This document shows positions 34,667 to 44,014 of a DNA stretch of 64,000 nucleotides, one piece after another (within the stretch, counting starts at the first letter, position 1; each line of letters begins with the position of its first letter). Below the pieces are notes generated by a model. The model was given only the letters and a program-made list of their open reading frames with translations, ran no database searches and was not told the origin of the DNA. The stretch lies in contig NZ_JARVSM010000006.1 of the NCBI RefSeq assembly GCF_030209175.1, positions 62,001-126,000 of the forward strand. Direction: 5' to 3'. Both the position numbers and the translations under genes were made by a program. The DNA is from Pseudomonas sp. efr-133-TYG-5 (lineage in GTDB: Bacteria > Pseudomonadota > Gammaproteobacteria > Pseudomonadales > Pseudomonadaceae).

Positions 34667-36277
34667 TCAATCAGGCTGAAACGGCGAAGCACTCAAAATC
34701 ACCCCTGTTTCTTCCACATACTTCTGCCAATGCCCGATCAGGGTGCTGAGCTTGTCCGGCTGGCTCGCCGCCAGATCATGAATCTCCCCCGGATCGCTGG
34801 CCAGATCATACAGCTGCCACGTCGCCGGCCCTACCGGCCCGGGGATCCACACCGCTTTCCACGACCCTTGGCGAATCGCCCGCCGCCCGAACAACTCCCA
34901 GCCCGTGACGGTGTGTTCGTCGTGCACCTGCGCCGTCTCGCCGGAGAGAAAGCCCAGCCACGATTTACCGCGCAGCGGCGCCACCGGTTTGCCGTGCCAT
35001 TGCCTGCCCGGATGGCGCACGCCGGCCAGGTCGAGGATGGTCGGGGTAATGTCCATCACCGTGCCGAAACCATGGCTGATCTGCCCTTTGATCGGCAGTT
35101 GCGGATAGTGCAGCAACGCCGGCACGCGAATTCCGCCCTCGGTGGTAAAGGCCTTGAACAGCCGCGACGGTGCGGTTGCCACCTGCGCCCAGCTCGGCCC
35201 GTACCAGACATAGGAATTGCCGCGACCGATGTTGTCGAGGCTGTTGTCGTAATGCTGGTTGAGATAGGTCAGCAGTTCCGGGCCGAACTTGGGGAAGGCT
35301 TCGAGCAGCGCACCCTCGGCGCCGTTGTCGGACATGAACACAATGAAGGTGTTGTCGAGCTGGCCCTGCTGGCGCAGGTAGTCGACCACCCGACCGATGT
35401 TCCAGTCCATGCGCTCGACCATCGCCGCGTAGACCTCCATGGCCCGCGCCGAGAGCTGGCGTTGCTCGACGCTGAGTGCATCCCACTGCGCGCTCAACTG
35501 GATCAGCGGATGCGGCTCGACGTCTGCCTCGATCAGGCCCAGCGCCTTGAGTCTTTCCAGGCGTTCGCGGCGCAACACTTCCGGGCCCGCGTCATACCGG
35601 CCACGGTATTTTTCGACAATGTCTGCCGGTGCCTGGAGGGGCCAGTGCGGTGCGGAAAACGGCAGGTAGGCGAAGAACGGCCGGCTCTGGTCGCGCGCCT
35701 TGAGGTACTGCAGCAGCTTGTCGCCGAAAGCATCGGAGGAATAGAAATCCTGCGGCAGTTCGTCGACGAAGGTAGCGTCTTCGATGTACAGCGCCGGCGT
35801 CGATTTCAGCAGGCCGGGGGTGTGTTCGTCGTAGGTTGGCTCGAAACCGTAATGGTTGGCGGCACCCGGCAACAGCGCGAACGAACGCTCGAAACCGCGC
35901 GCCTGCGGCGCCAGTTCGGCGGTCAGGCCGAGGTGCCACTTGCCGCTCATCAACGTCTGGTAACCGGCCTCGCGCAGCAGCTCGGGCAGGGCCACCACGC
36001 GGTCGTTGAGGTAACCCTCGTAACCCGGTTTGCCGATCAGTTCCGGGGTCAACGCCTCGGCCATGGTGCCGATGCCGGCGATGTGGTGATCGGTGCCGGT
36101 GAGCAGCATCGAACGGGTCGGCGAACAGGTCGGCGCGGTGTGGAAATCGGTCAGGCGCAGGCCGTTGCCGGCCAGGGCATCGAGGTTCGGCGTGGCGATT
36201 TCACCACCGAACGCGCCGATGTCGGAGAAGCCCAGGTCGTCAGCGAGGATGACCAGAAAATTGGGACGTTGCGGCAT
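34667..36277 (-). CDS. atsA: Arylsulfatase
   Basis: 536 residues, matching Pseudomonas AtsA in length and in long stretches. It hydrolyses aryl sulfate esters to phenol and sulfate. CSPTR at 51-55 is the formylglycine site: Cys51 is oxidised after translation to the catalytic aldehyde. DD at 13-14, DNG further on (about 305) and GKWH are metal and sulfate ligands. There is no signal peptide, so it works in the cytoplasm on imported esters. The start at 36277 has AGGAG 6 bases upstream. It is the last gene of atsB-atsC-atsA. Confidence 0.95.
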   Translation of the reverse strand: MPQRPNFLVILADDLGFSDIGAFGGEIATPNLDALAGNGLRLTDFHTAPTCSPTRSMLLTGTDHHIAGIGTMAEALTPELIGKPGYEGYLNDRVVALPELLREAGYQTLMSGKWHLGLTAELAPQARGFERSFALLPGAANHYGFEPTYDEHTPGLLKSTPALYIEDATFVDELPQDFYSSDAFGDKLLQYLKARDQSRPFFAYLPFSAPHWPLQAPADIVEKYRGRYDAGPEVLRRERLERLKALGLIEADVEPHPLIQLSAQWDALSVEQRQLSARAMEVYAAMVERMDWNIGRVVDYLRQQGQLDNTFIVFMSDNGAEGALLEAFPKFGPELLTYLNQHYDNSLDNIGRGNSYVWYGPSWAQVATAPSRLFKAFTTEGGIRVPALLHYPQLPIKGQISHGFGTVMDITPTILDLAGVRHPGRQWHGKPVAPLRGKSWLGFLSGETAQVHDEHTVTGWELFGRRAIRQGSWKAVWIPGPVGPATWQLYDLASDPGEIHDLAASQPDKLSTLIGHWQKYVEETGVILSASPFQPD

Positions 36278-36290
36278 CGAAAACTCCTGT

Positions 36291-37106
36291 TCAGCAGGCA
36301 ATGAACGACAGCGGCAGATCGCGGATCTGCGCCGGCAGGCTCGGTTGGTAATGGTCGTCGCTGGTCAACTCGTGCAGCAGTTGCTCGCGCAACTGGTGGA
36401 AGTCGAAACCGCTGCGCTGGCGCGGATGGGGCAGGGCGATGTCGACCACTTGCTTGATCCGCCCCGGACGCGGCTCCATCACCACCACGCGGTCGGCGAG
36501 AAAAATCGCCTCCTCGACATCGTGGGTGACCAGGATCGTGGTGATTTTCGCCCGGTCACGAATCGCCAGCAGCTCGTCCTGCATCTGCTGGCGGGTCAGG
36601 GCGTCGAGGGCGCCGAAGGGTTCGTCGAGCAGCAGGATGCGCGGGCTGGCGACCAGGCCGCGAGCAATCGCCACGCGCTGCGCCATGCCGCCGGACAACT
36701 GGTGCGGATAGGCGCGGGCAAAGTCGCGCAGGCCGACCAGCTCGATGAAGTCGTGGATGCGCTGCTGCTTTTGAGCGGCGCTCAGCGGCTCGTTGACCAG
36801 GCCCAGGCCGATGTTGTCGGCCACTGTCAGCCACGGGAACAGACGGTGTTCCTGGAAGACGATACCGCGCTCGCCACCGATGCCGCTGACGGCCTTGCCG
36901 TCGACGCTGATCTGCCCGCGAAACTGCGTATCGAGGCCCACCAGCAGGCGCAGCAGGGTGGATTTACCGCAGCCGCTGGAACCGACGATGGCGACGAATT
37001 CGCCCTCGGCGATGTCGAGGTTGAATTCGCGGATGGCTTCCAGTTCGAAACCGTCGACGTCGAAGGATTTGCCGACATGGGTGAAGCTGACAATCGGTGC
37101 GTTCAT
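36291..37106 (-). CDS. atsC: Sulfate-ester ABC transporter ATPase
   Basis: 271 residues. Walker A is GSSGCGKS at 42-49, followed by the LSGGMAQRVAIARGL signature, the LLLDEPFGALDALTR Walker B and the VTHDVEEAI switch. It belongs to the nitrate/sulfonate/taurine ABC group. It drives import of aryl sulfate esters by AtsB. It overlaps atsB by ATGA, and atsA follows 13 bases on, so atsBCA is one operon. I chose ATG 37106; a longer frame reaching 37493 is only read-through of atsB. Confidence 0.93.
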   Translation of the reverse strand: MNAPIVSFTHVGKSFDVDGFELEAIREFNLDIAEGEFVAIVGSSGCGKSTLLRLLVGLDTQFRGQISVDGKAVSGIGGERGIVFQEHRLFPWLTVADNIGLGLVNEPLSAAQKQQRIHDFIELVGLRDFARAYPHQLSGGMAQRVAIARGLVASPRILLLDEPFGALDALTRQQMQDELLAIRDRAKITTILVTHDVEEAIFLADRVVVMEPRPGRIKQVVDIALPHPRQRSGFDFHQLREQLLHELTSDDHYQPSLPAQIRDLPLSFIAC

Positions 37107-38701
37107 GCGTGTCTCCAGCGAGTGGCGCGGATTTCCAGGCGTTGGCCAATGAGGTTGAGCAGGGCGCCGGTAAGGCCGACCAGCAGCATGCCGGCCATGA
37201 TCAGGTCCATGCGCAGCAGTTGTTGCGCGCCGATCATCTGGCTGCCGATGCCGCCGTTGGACGGCATGAAGTATTCGGCGCCGATGGTGCCGAGCCAGGC
37301 GTAGATCAGGCTCAGCCGCAGCCCGGCGAAAATCCCCGGCGCGGCGCCTGGCAGGACCAGGCGGCGCAGGCGCTGGCCGAGGCTCAGGCGCAGGACCTGC
37401 GCGGCTTCGTCGAGTTGTGGCGAGAGATTGGCGACGCTGCGCTGGGTGGCGATGAACAGCGGGAAGAACGCGGCAAGGGCGACGAACACCCACTTCGCCA
37501 GTTCACCGAGGCCGAACCACGCCGTGAGCAGCGGCACCCAGGCGAAAATCGCGATCTGGCGAATGGCGGCGAGAGTCGGGCCGAGCAGGCGCTCGCTGAT
37601 ACGTGAAAGCCCCAACAGCAAGCCGAGGGCAAAACCGAGTCCGCCGCCGAGCAGCAACCCGCCAAGGGTACGAGCGAGGCTCAGCGCCATGCCGCTGATC
37701 AGCGTGCCATCGAGCAGACCGTTTCTTGCCGTCTCCAGCACCGCCAGCGGGCTGACCAGAATGTTCGCATCGACCCACTGCAGATCGCTCGCCACTTGCC
37801 AGACGCCGATCAGGCTCAGCGGCAACAGCCACGGTTGCAGCCGCTGCCAACCTTCATAGCGCGGGCCACGGCGGATTTCCGCGGTCGCCGGGTGCGGCCA
37901 GTGCACCAGTCTGCGATCCAGCAGGCCGATGCCGCGATCCATCGCCACGCCGAGCACGCCGATGACCACGATGCACACGAACACGATGTCGAGCATGAAC
38001 AGTTGCCGTGCCCAGACCATCAGGTAACCGATGCCTTCGCTGGAGGCCAGCAGCTCCACCGCCAGCAGCGAGGTCCAACCGGCGGCCAGTGCCAGGCGTA
38101 CTCCGGCCATGAAGGCGGGCAGGGCGGCGGGCAGGACCAGGCGGCGAATCAACAGGCGTGGCGGCAGGCGCAGTACGGCGGCGGCTTCACGCAGTTTCGG
38201 CTGCGCATCACGCACGCCGACCAGGGTATGCAGGGTCACCGGGACCACGATGGCCTTGATCAGCACCACCAGTTTCAGCACTTCGCCGATGCCGAAAAAC
38301 ACCATGAACAGCGGAATCCACGCCAGCGTCGGCACCTGTGACAGACCGGCGAAGGTCGGGAACACCAAACGTTCCAGGCGCTGACTGAAACCCAGCGTCG
38401 CACCCAGTACGGCACCGCTCGCAATCCCGGCGAGCAGGCCCCAGAACAACCGTTGCAGGCTGATCCACAAATGGCTCCACAACTCGCCCTGGGCCAATTC
38501 GACGGCACTGTTCCAGACCAGCGATGGCGCGGGCAGGATCTGCTCGCTCATCCATTGATTGCGCGCGGCCAGCCACCACAAGGCAAACAGGCTGATCGGC
38601 AACAGCCATGGCAACAAACGCTGGTTGAGGCTCGGCCACGCGCGCCGACTTTTCAGGGGCGGCGCCGGCAGCGGCAGGCTGAGCAGGGAATCACGGGCCA
38701 T
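37103..38701 (-). CDS. atsB: Sulfate-ester ABC transporter permease, two permease domains fused
   Basis: 532 residues. Two complete nitrate/sulfonate-type permease modules lie in one chain, the first at about 20-275 and the second at about 290-530, each with its own EAA-like loop (KLREAAAVLRLPPRLLIRRL; QLDEAAQVLRLSLGQRLRRL). The fused form, as in AtsB of P. putida S-313, builds the whole channel from one polypeptide. GGAGGT lies 6 bases before the ATG at 38701. It heads atsBCA and is divergent from atsR. Confidence 0.93.
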   Translation of the reverse strand: MARDSLLSLPLPAPPLKSRRAWPSLNQRLLPWLLPISLFALWWLAARNQWMSEQILPAPSLVWNSAVELAQGELWSHLWISLQRLFWGLLAGIASGAVLGATLGFSQRLERLVFPTFAGLSQVPTLAWIPLFMVFFGIGEVLKLVVLIKAIVVPVTLHTLVGVRDAQPKLREAAAVLRLPPRLLIRRLVLPAALPAFMAGVRLALAAGWTSLLAVELLASSEGIGYLMVWARQLFMLDIVFVCIVVIGVLGVAMDRGIGLLDRRLVHWPHPATAEIRRGPRYEGWQRLQPWLLPLSLIGVWQVASDLQWVDANILVSPLAVLETARNGLLDGTLISGMALSLARTLGGLLLGGGLGFALGLLLGLSRISERLLGPTLAAIRQIAIFAWVPLLTAWFGLGELAKWVFVALAAFFPLFIATQRSVANLSPQLDEAAQVLRLSLGQRLRRLVLPGAAPGIFAGLRLSLIYAWLGTIGAEYFMPSNGGIGSQMIGAQQLLRMDLIMAGMLLVGLTGALLNLIGQRLEIRATRWRHA

Positions 38702-38744
38702 GGGTGACCTCCGTTGTCGGGTTGCATGGCGAACCGCTGTGCCG

Positions 38745-38836
38745 ATGTGGGAGTGGGCTTGCTCACGAAGAAGGAGTGTCAGGCACAGGTGATGGTGAAT
38801 GACACGGCCTCTTCGCGAGCAAGCCCGCTCCCACAA
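38745..38836. repeat. REP pair upstream of atsB
   Basis: GTGGGAGTGGGCTTGCTCAC and an inverted partner in CGCGAGCAAGCCCGCTCCCAC lie about 50 bases apart, inside the 407-bp gap between atsB and atsR. It sits in the atsB leader and may affect that transcript. Confidence 0.8.
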
Positions 38837-39108
38837 TTGGCTAGCGGTGTATGCAAAATCGATCTATAAAAATTCAAATCAATTCTATTGAGAGATAAGC
38901 CAGACCATTTAAGGCCTGCAGCTCGATGCGCATCCAATGCATTCGAAGAATATTTTCCATGCTGTTTATGCATACGCCGCTGCAAGCCCCGTAATTGCTT
39001 GCTTAGCTTGAAAAGCTATAAAAATGTGAATTTATAGTATTTAAGCGCAGGTCGTGCTTCGGCCTACTTTCGGCTCCTCAATGCCCGTTGTGATCAGGAG
39101 CTGCACCC
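38837..39108. promoter_or_regulatory. Divergent atsBCA / atsR promoter region
   Basis: This is an AT-rich block of about 270 bp, the rest of a 407-bp gap without a gene. It includes ATAAAAATTCAAATCAATTC and the hairpin-like AGCTTGAAAAGCT at about 39005-39017. It should hold promoters for both directions and sulfur-response sites. I cannot assign exact boxes. Confidence 0.5.
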
Positions 39109-40122
39109 ATGAACATCCCCTTCAAACGTGTTATCACACTGTTGGCTGCGCCGGCGCTGGCAGGGCTTCTGGCGTTCAGCGCCCACGCCGACGAGCTCAA
39201 GGAAATCAGGATCGCTGTGCCTGACCTCAGCGCCGGCACCCAGAACAGCGGCGGTGGCGTGGTGGATGTGCTGCGCGATCAGCAGATCTTCGAGAAAGCC
39301 TTCGCCGACCAGGGCATCAAGATTCAGTGGAGCTTCTTCAAGGGCGCGGGGCCGGTGATCAACGAGGCTTTCGCCAATGGCCAGGTCGATCTGGCGTACC
39401 TCGGCGACCTGGCGGCAATCATCGGCAAGTCCAATGGCCTCGACACACGCCTGCTCAGTGCCAGCGCGCGCGGGGTGAAACAGTATCTGGGCGTGGTGCC
39501 GGGCTCCGGGATCAAGACCCTGCAGGATCTCAAGGGCAAGCGCGTGGCGGTGTTCAAGGGCACGGCGACCCAGCTGTCGTTTGACGCCGCCCTGGCCAGC
39601 CAGGGCCTGAGCGAGAAGGACCTGAAAGTCATCAACCTCGATTTCAGCGCCGCCGTCGCGGCTCTGGCGGCAAAACAGATCGATGCGTCATGGGGCAGTT
39701 CCGGGCTGACAGCGCTGCAGGCCAAGGGCCTGGCCGAGTTGCCGCTCAACACCAAGGACCTCGGTGGCGCCGGCAGCGTGCAGTCGGTATTGGTCGGCAC
39801 CGGCAAATTCGTCGACGCGCATCCGCAGGCGGTGGCCAAGTTGCTCAAGGCGCAGCAGCAAGCGGTGGAATGGCTGACCCAGGACAGCAACAAGGACGCC
39901 TACGTGAAACTGGTGTCGGGGCTGGCGAGCTATCCACCGGTGATCCTCACCCAGGATCTGGCGGATCAGAAACTCAGCGAGGTGTTCCCCTCGACTCTCG
40001 ATCCGGTGTTCCTCGGCAAGTTGCAGGATTCGGTGGACCTGGCGGCGAAGGAGCGGCTGATTCGCAAGCCGTTCAAGGTCAGCGATTGGGTCGCCCCTGA
40101 ACTAGCGGCGGCCAAGCTCTGA
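39109..40122 (+). CDS. atsR: Periplasmic sulfate-ester-binding protein
   Basis: 337 residues with a signal peptide ending SAHA at about 24-27. The fold is that of the nitrate/sulfonate/taurine-binding family (SsuA/TauA; about 35-300), and the order and neighbours match atsR of P. putida S-313. It captures sulfate esters in the periplasm and hands them to AtsBC. A ribosome site with AGGAG lies 8 bases before the ATG. It is divergent from atsB, and a LysR gene converges on its 3' end. Confidence 0.9.
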   Translation: MNIPFKRVITLLAAPALAGLLAFSAHADELKEIRIAVPDLSAGTQNSGGGVVDVLRDQQIFEKAFADQGIKIQWSFFKGAGPVINEAFANGQVDLAYLGDLAAIIGKSNGLDTRLLSASARGVKQYLGVVPGSGIKTLQDLKGKRVAVFKGTATQLSFDAALASQGLSEKDLKVINLDFSAAVAALAAKQIDASWGSSGLTALQAKGLAELPLNTKDLGGAGSVQSVLVGTGKFVDAHPQAVAKLLKAQQQAVEWLTQDSNKDAYVKLVSGLASYPPVILTQDLADQKLSEVFPSTLDPVFLGKLQDSVDLAAKERLIRKPFKVSDWVAPELAAAKL

Positions 40123-40142
40123 TTTTTTAGCGCCTGGACGGG

Positions 40143-40170
40143 CCTCTTCGCGAGCCTGCTCGCGAAGGTT
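40143..40170. repeat. Short REP hairpin after atsR
   Basis: CTTCGCGAGCCTGCTCGCGAAG is a compact hairpin made from collapsed REP arms without the GTGGGAG part. It lies between the convergent atsR and LysR genes. Confidence 0.6.
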
Positions 40171-40173
40171 TCC

Positions 40174-41094
40174 TCAGACAGCGACGCTGACTTCCTGTCT
40201 ATCCACCGCCACCAGCGTCTCGATCATCGCCCGTGCCGCCGGCGACAGGCGGAAACCGGTGCGACTGACGATCCCGCAACGGGCATTCATGCTCTCCAGA
40301 TTCTGCGGCAGGTTGCGCCAGTGCAGCAGCGCCAGCGAACCCTGGGCGATGTCTTCGACGAACGCTTCTTCGGTGCCGACGCCAATCGCATTGGATTGCA
40401 GCACCACTTTCACCAGCGCCGGAAAATGTTCGGTCTCGATGGTCGGGGAAAAATCGATGCGCCCGCTGAGATTGGCCAGCAGTTTGCGGATCCCCGGCGG
40501 GATCAGCGTGGTCGCCAGCGGATAGTCGAACATGTCGTTGGTCGACAGGCTTTCCTTGGCCAGCAGCGGATGCCCCGGACGGCAGAAAAATACCCCGCGC
40601 TTGGGCGTCAGTGGCTGGGTCTGGAAGTTCGGATCGGACTCGAAATGGCGGATGTCGGCGATGAAGAATTCGATCTCTTCGCGGCTCAGCGCGCGGCTGA
40701 GTTTTTCCCAGTTGTCCACTTGAAAGCAGGTGCGCACTTTCGGGTGGGCGTTGATGAACTGCGCCACCGCATCCGGCACCAGTTTCACCGCCGGCGCCGG
40801 CCCGCAACCGAAGTGCAGTTCACCGGCGTCGAGCTTGGTCATCTGCGTCACTTCGGCGCTGAGCAACGCGGCACCCTGCACCAGGCTCAGGGCGTGTTGC
40901 AGCACCACCTGGCCTTCCGGCGTGGGGCGCAGGTCTTTGTTGCCGCGATCCACCAGCACACAGCCGAACTCCTGCTCCAGGCCCTGGATACTGCGGCTGA
41001 ACGCCGGTTGGGTGATGCCCATGGCGTCCGCTGCACGGACGAAACTGCGGTGCTCGTTGAGGGCGATGAAGTAGCGCAACTGGCGAAGATCCAT
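40174..41094 (-). CDS. LysR-family regulator of the sulfate-ester locus
   Basis: 306 residues. An N-terminal winged helix (DLRQLRYFIALNEHRSFVRAADAMGITQPAFSRSIQGLE) is followed by a substrate-binding domain. It is close in style to the second LysR at 44116. I chose ATG 41094 because GGAA lies 7 bases upstream; an ATG at 41109 has no ribosome site. It is divergent from atsK, 182 bases away, so atsK is a likely target. In P. putida S-313 the LysR protein SftR represses this kind of gene set unless sulfate esters are present. Which of the two LysR genes is SftR is uncertain. Confidence 0.9.
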   Translation of the reverse strand: MDLRQLRYFIALNEHRSFVRAADAMGITQPAFSRSIQGLEQEFGCVLVDRGNKDLRPTPEGQVVLQHALSLVQGAALLSAEVTQMTKLDAGELHFGCGPAPAVKLVPDAVAQFINAHPKVRTCFQVDNWEKLSRALSREEIEFFIADIRHFESDPNFQTQPLTPKRGVFFCRPGHPLLAKESLSTNDMFDYPLATTLIPPGIRKLLANLSGRIDFSPTIETEHFPALVKVVLQSNAIGVGTEEAFVEDIAQGSLALLHWRNLPQNLESMNARCGIVSRTGFRLSPAARAMIETLVAVDRQEVSVAV

Positions 41095-41168
41095 ATGCTT
41101 TTCCGGCATCCTAAAAATAGCTCGAAGGCATTTGCGACGAGGGTTGCTTGAGGTTTTAAATGCAAGCT

Positions 41169-41185
41169 CTTATTCCGTCAACGAA
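41169..41185 (+). promoter_or_regulatory. CTTATTCC-AACGAA motif upstream of atsK
   Basis: CTTATTCCGTCAACGAA lies 91 bases before atsK. Almost the same sequence (CTTATTCCTTAACGAA) lies 57 bases before the RBBP9-type hydrolase at 52110. Two sulfur-linked genes sharing this word suggests a regulator site, perhaps CysB. Confidence 0.4.
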
Positions 41186-41275
41186 GCATGTGAATATCTA
41201 TTAGATGTAAATGGAATATAGATAGAGCGTTGTTTCGCTGCCGTCCAACCGCAAGCTGTCGATGAGGGTCTATCC

Positions 41276-42196
41276 ATGAGCAATGCCGCACTCGCTGTAA
41301 AACCCGCTGTCCACGCGCTGGAAATCCATCCGGTGGCCGGTCGTATCGGCGCTGAAATCCGTGGTGTGCAGCTGTCCGGTGAACTCGACGCCGCCACGGT
41401 CGAAGCCATTCAGCAGGCGCTGATCCAGTACAAAGTCGTGTTCTTCCGGGAGCAGACTCAACTCGACGACCAGCGCCAGGAAGCTTTCGCTCACCTGCTC
41501 GGCGAGCCGGTGGCGCACCCGACCGTGCCGTCCCGCGAGGGCACCCGTTATCTGCTCGAGCTGGACGGTGCCGAAGGGCAGCGCGCCAACTCGTGGCACA
41601 CCGACGTGACTTTCGTCGATGCCTACCCGAAAGCCTCGATCCTGCGCTCGGTAGTGGCCCCGGCTTTCGGTGGCGATACCCTGTGGGCCAACACCGCCAG
41701 CGCCTACAACGAACTGCCCGGCGAGCTGCGGGAGCTGGCGGACAAACTGGTCGCGGTGCACAGCAACGAATACGACTACGCCGCCGTGAAGCCGGACGTC
41801 TCGGCGGAGAAGCTCGAGCGCTATCGCAAGATCTTTACCTCGACCGTCTACGAGACCGAACACCCGGTGGTGCGCGTGCACCCGATCAGTGGTGAGAAAA
41901 GTTTGTTGCTGGGGCATTTCGTCAAGCGCATCAAGGGCTACTCGCAAGCAGATTCGGCGCATTTGTTCGCGCTGCTGCAAAGCCATGTGACACGCCAGGA
42001 AAACACCGTGCGCTGGCGCTGGAAGGCCGGTGACGTGGCGATCTGGGATAACCGTTCGACCCAGCATTACGCGATCGATGACTACGGCACCCAGGACCGC
42101 ATCGTGCGTCGCGTCACCCTCAAGGGCGAAGTGCCGGTAGGGGCTTCGGGGCAGCGTAGCCAGACCATCAAAGGCGCCGAGCTCGTCGGCGTCTGA
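41276..42196 (+). CDS. atsK: Alkylsulfatase-like Fe(II)/2-oxoglutarate dioxygenase
   Basis: 306 residues, TauD family. His108 and Asp110 (WHTDVTF) with His262 (STQHYAIDDYG) form the iron triad, and Arg276 or nearby in RIVRRVTL holds 2-oxoglutarate. AtsK oxidises alkyl sulfate esters to an aldehyde and sulfate. The triad numbering is within two residues of P. putida AtsK. Taurine dioxygenase is an alternative, but the ats neighbours favour AtsK. It is a single gene, divergent from a LysR regulator. Confidence 0.9.
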   Translation: MSNAALAVKPAVHALEIHPVAGRIGAEIRGVQLSGELDAATVEAIQQALIQYKVVFFREQTQLDDQRQEAFAHLLGEPVAHPTVPSREGTRYLLELDGAEGQRANSWHTDVTFVDAYPKASILRSVVAPAFGGDTLWANTASAYNELPGELRELADKLVAVHSNEYDYAAVKPDVSAEKLERYRKIFTSTVYETEHPVVRVHPISGEKSLLLGHFVKRIKGYSQADSAHLFALLQSHVTRQENTVRWRWKAGDVAIWDNRSTQHYAIDDYGTQDRIVRRVTLKGEVPVGASGQRSQTIKGAELVGV

Positions 42197-42201
42197 TCGG
42201 G

Positions 42202-42282
42202 CCTCTTCGCGAGCAGGCTCGCTCCCACAATGTAGTTGTGTCGAACGACACGCAATCTGTGGGGGCGAGCCTGCTCGCGAAG
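42202..42282. repeat. REP pair between atsK and a sulfatase gene
   Basis: CTTCGCGAGCAGGCTCGCTC and its inverted partner lie about 30 bases apart between convergent genes. The structure would form a strong hairpin in either transcript. Confidence 0.8.
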
Positions 42283-42289
42283 CTTTTCA

Positions 42290-43900
42290 CTACCACACGC
42301 CGATCTGCACCACTTTCTCGCTCTCCGGCTCGCCATAGCGAAACCGCTGGCCGCGTAAATCAATCTCCTGATGACTGATCGTGGTGCGCCGCTTCAACCC
42401 GCGCACCCACTCGAACAGATACCCCGCATGTTCCTCGCGCACCGCCGCATACGTCGGATCCGCGCCCAGATCCGTCAACTCCTGCGGATCATTCAACAGA
42501 TCGAAAAGCTGCGGCCGGAAGCCGTCGTAGGCCAGGTATTTCCAGCGTTCGCTGCGCACCATGGTCATGCGGCAGCGGTCGATCGGCTGCCCGAGTCGCT
42601 CCCGCGCCGGCGCCTGGAAGGCGTAGTCGTATTCGCTGATGGCGTACTGGCGCCAGGCAGGATTTTCGCCGTGCAACAGCGGGATCAGCGAGCGACCTTC
42701 CAGGCGATGATCGGCGCTCGGCAGGCCCAGGGCCTGAAGAAAGGTCGGCACGGCATCGATGGTTTCCGCCAGGCGTTCATCCACCGTGCCGCGGGTGATA
42801 TCTGCCACCGCTCGCGGGTCGCGGACGATCAATGGCACGCCTACCGCTTGTTCCAGCAGAAACTCTTTTTCGCCCAGCCAGTGATCGCCGAGGAAGTCAC
42901 CGTGATCGCTGGTGAACACGATCAGCGTGTCGTCCCAGCGGCCGTTGCTTTGCAGGAAGTCGAACAGCCGCCCCAACTGATCGTCGACCTGTTTGACCAG
43001 GCCCATGTAAGTGGGAATGACATGGTTGCGAACGCTATCGCGGGAGAAATTCAGGCTTTCTTCATGCTGGCGAAAGGCCTTATAGACCGGATGGTCGCTT
43101 GGCGAGGCATTACGTACCGGGGCGAGAATCGATTTCGTACTGTACAAGGTGTGGTACGGCGCCGGTACGATGTAGGGCCAGTGCGGTTTGATGTACGAGA
43201 GGTGCAAACACCAGGGTTTTTCGCCTTGCTCGGCGATGAAGTCGATGGCGCGATTAGTAGTGTAGACGGTCTCCGAATGTTGCTCGGGAATCCGCGCCGG
43301 CAGGTGGGCGTGGCGCATTTTCCAGCCGCTGAGGATTTCGCCGTTCTCGCCTTCGGCGGCGTTGGCCCAGTCGTGCCAGGGGTTGCGCCCCCCAAATCCC
43401 TGTTCGCGAAGGTAATGGGTGTAGGGCGCTGACTCGCGCTTGTCATCGAACAGCGGGTCGTCGGGGAAAATTCCGTCGTGACGCAGGTACGCCTCGAACC
43501 CGACTTCATTGAGCACTTCGGCTTGCGCGCTGTGCGGATTGATCGCCAGGCGCTGCAGGGCATCGACGTTGGCCGTGGCGTGGGTCTTGCCGACCAGCGC
43601 AGTGCGGATGCCGTGGGGGCGCAGGTAATCGCCCAGCGTCAGTTCTTCCAGGGGCAGCGGCACGGCATTCCACGCCACCTGATGGCTGCTGACATAGCGC
43701 CCGGTGTAGGCCGACATCCGCGACGGGCCGCAAATCGTGCCCTGGGTATAGGCGCGGCTGAAGCGCACGCCGGCCGCTGCCAGGCGATCGATGTTGGGCG
43801 TGTGCAGGTGCGGATGGCCGTAGCACGACAGGTAATCGCGGCGCAGTTGGTCGCACATGATGTACAGCACGTTGCGCACGGGGTTTTGCGGGTTGGACAT
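42290..43900 (-). CDS. Sulfatase / phosphonate monoester hydrolase family enzyme
   Basis: 536 residues. CGPSR at 57-61 is a formylglycine site with Cys57. Other conserved blocks are MCDQLRRDYLSCYG (metal site at the N-terminus), LSYIKPHWPY and the FTSDHGDFLGDH segment in the C-terminal half. It looks like the choline-sulfatase / phosphonate monoester hydrolase branch, so the ester cleaved may be sulfate, phosphonate or both. There is no signal peptide. ATG 43900 is preferred, with GTG 43909 as an alternative. It is a second sulfatase beside atsA, likely with different substrates. Confidence 0.88.
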   Translation of the reverse strand: MSNPQNPVRNVLYIMCDQLRRDYLSCYGHPHLHTPNIDRLAAAGVRFSRAYTQGTICGPSRMSAYTGRYVSSHQVAWNAVPLPLEELTLGDYLRPHGIRTALVGKTHATANVDALQRLAINPHSAQAEVLNEVGFEAYLRHDGIFPDDPLFDDKRESAPYTHYLREQGFGGRNPWHDWANAAEGENGEILSGWKMRHAHLPARIPEQHSETVYTTNRAIDFIAEQGEKPWCLHLSYIKPHWPYIVPAPYHTLYSTKSILAPVRNASPSDHPVYKAFRQHEESLNFSRDSVRNHVIPTYMGLVKQVDDQLGRLFDFLQSNGRWDDTLIVFTSDHGDFLGDHWLGEKEFLLEQAVGVPLIVRDPRAVADITRGTVDERLAETIDAVPTFLQALGLPSADHRLEGRSLIPLLHGENPAWRQYAISEYDYAFQAPARERLGQPIDRCRMTMVRSERWKYLAYDGFRPQLFDLLNDPQELTDLGADPTYAAVREEHAGYLFEWVRGLKRRTTISHQEIDLRGQRFRYGEPESEKVVQIGVW

Positions 43901-44014
43901 GGGGTTCACCGGTCAGAGAGACAGGCGAGGGTTGTCGCTTTCGGCGGGGGTGTTCGGCAAGTGCATTTGGGGAATGGGTTTTATGCAGTGGTTGCATGGG
44001 GGGGCTGGGCTGAC

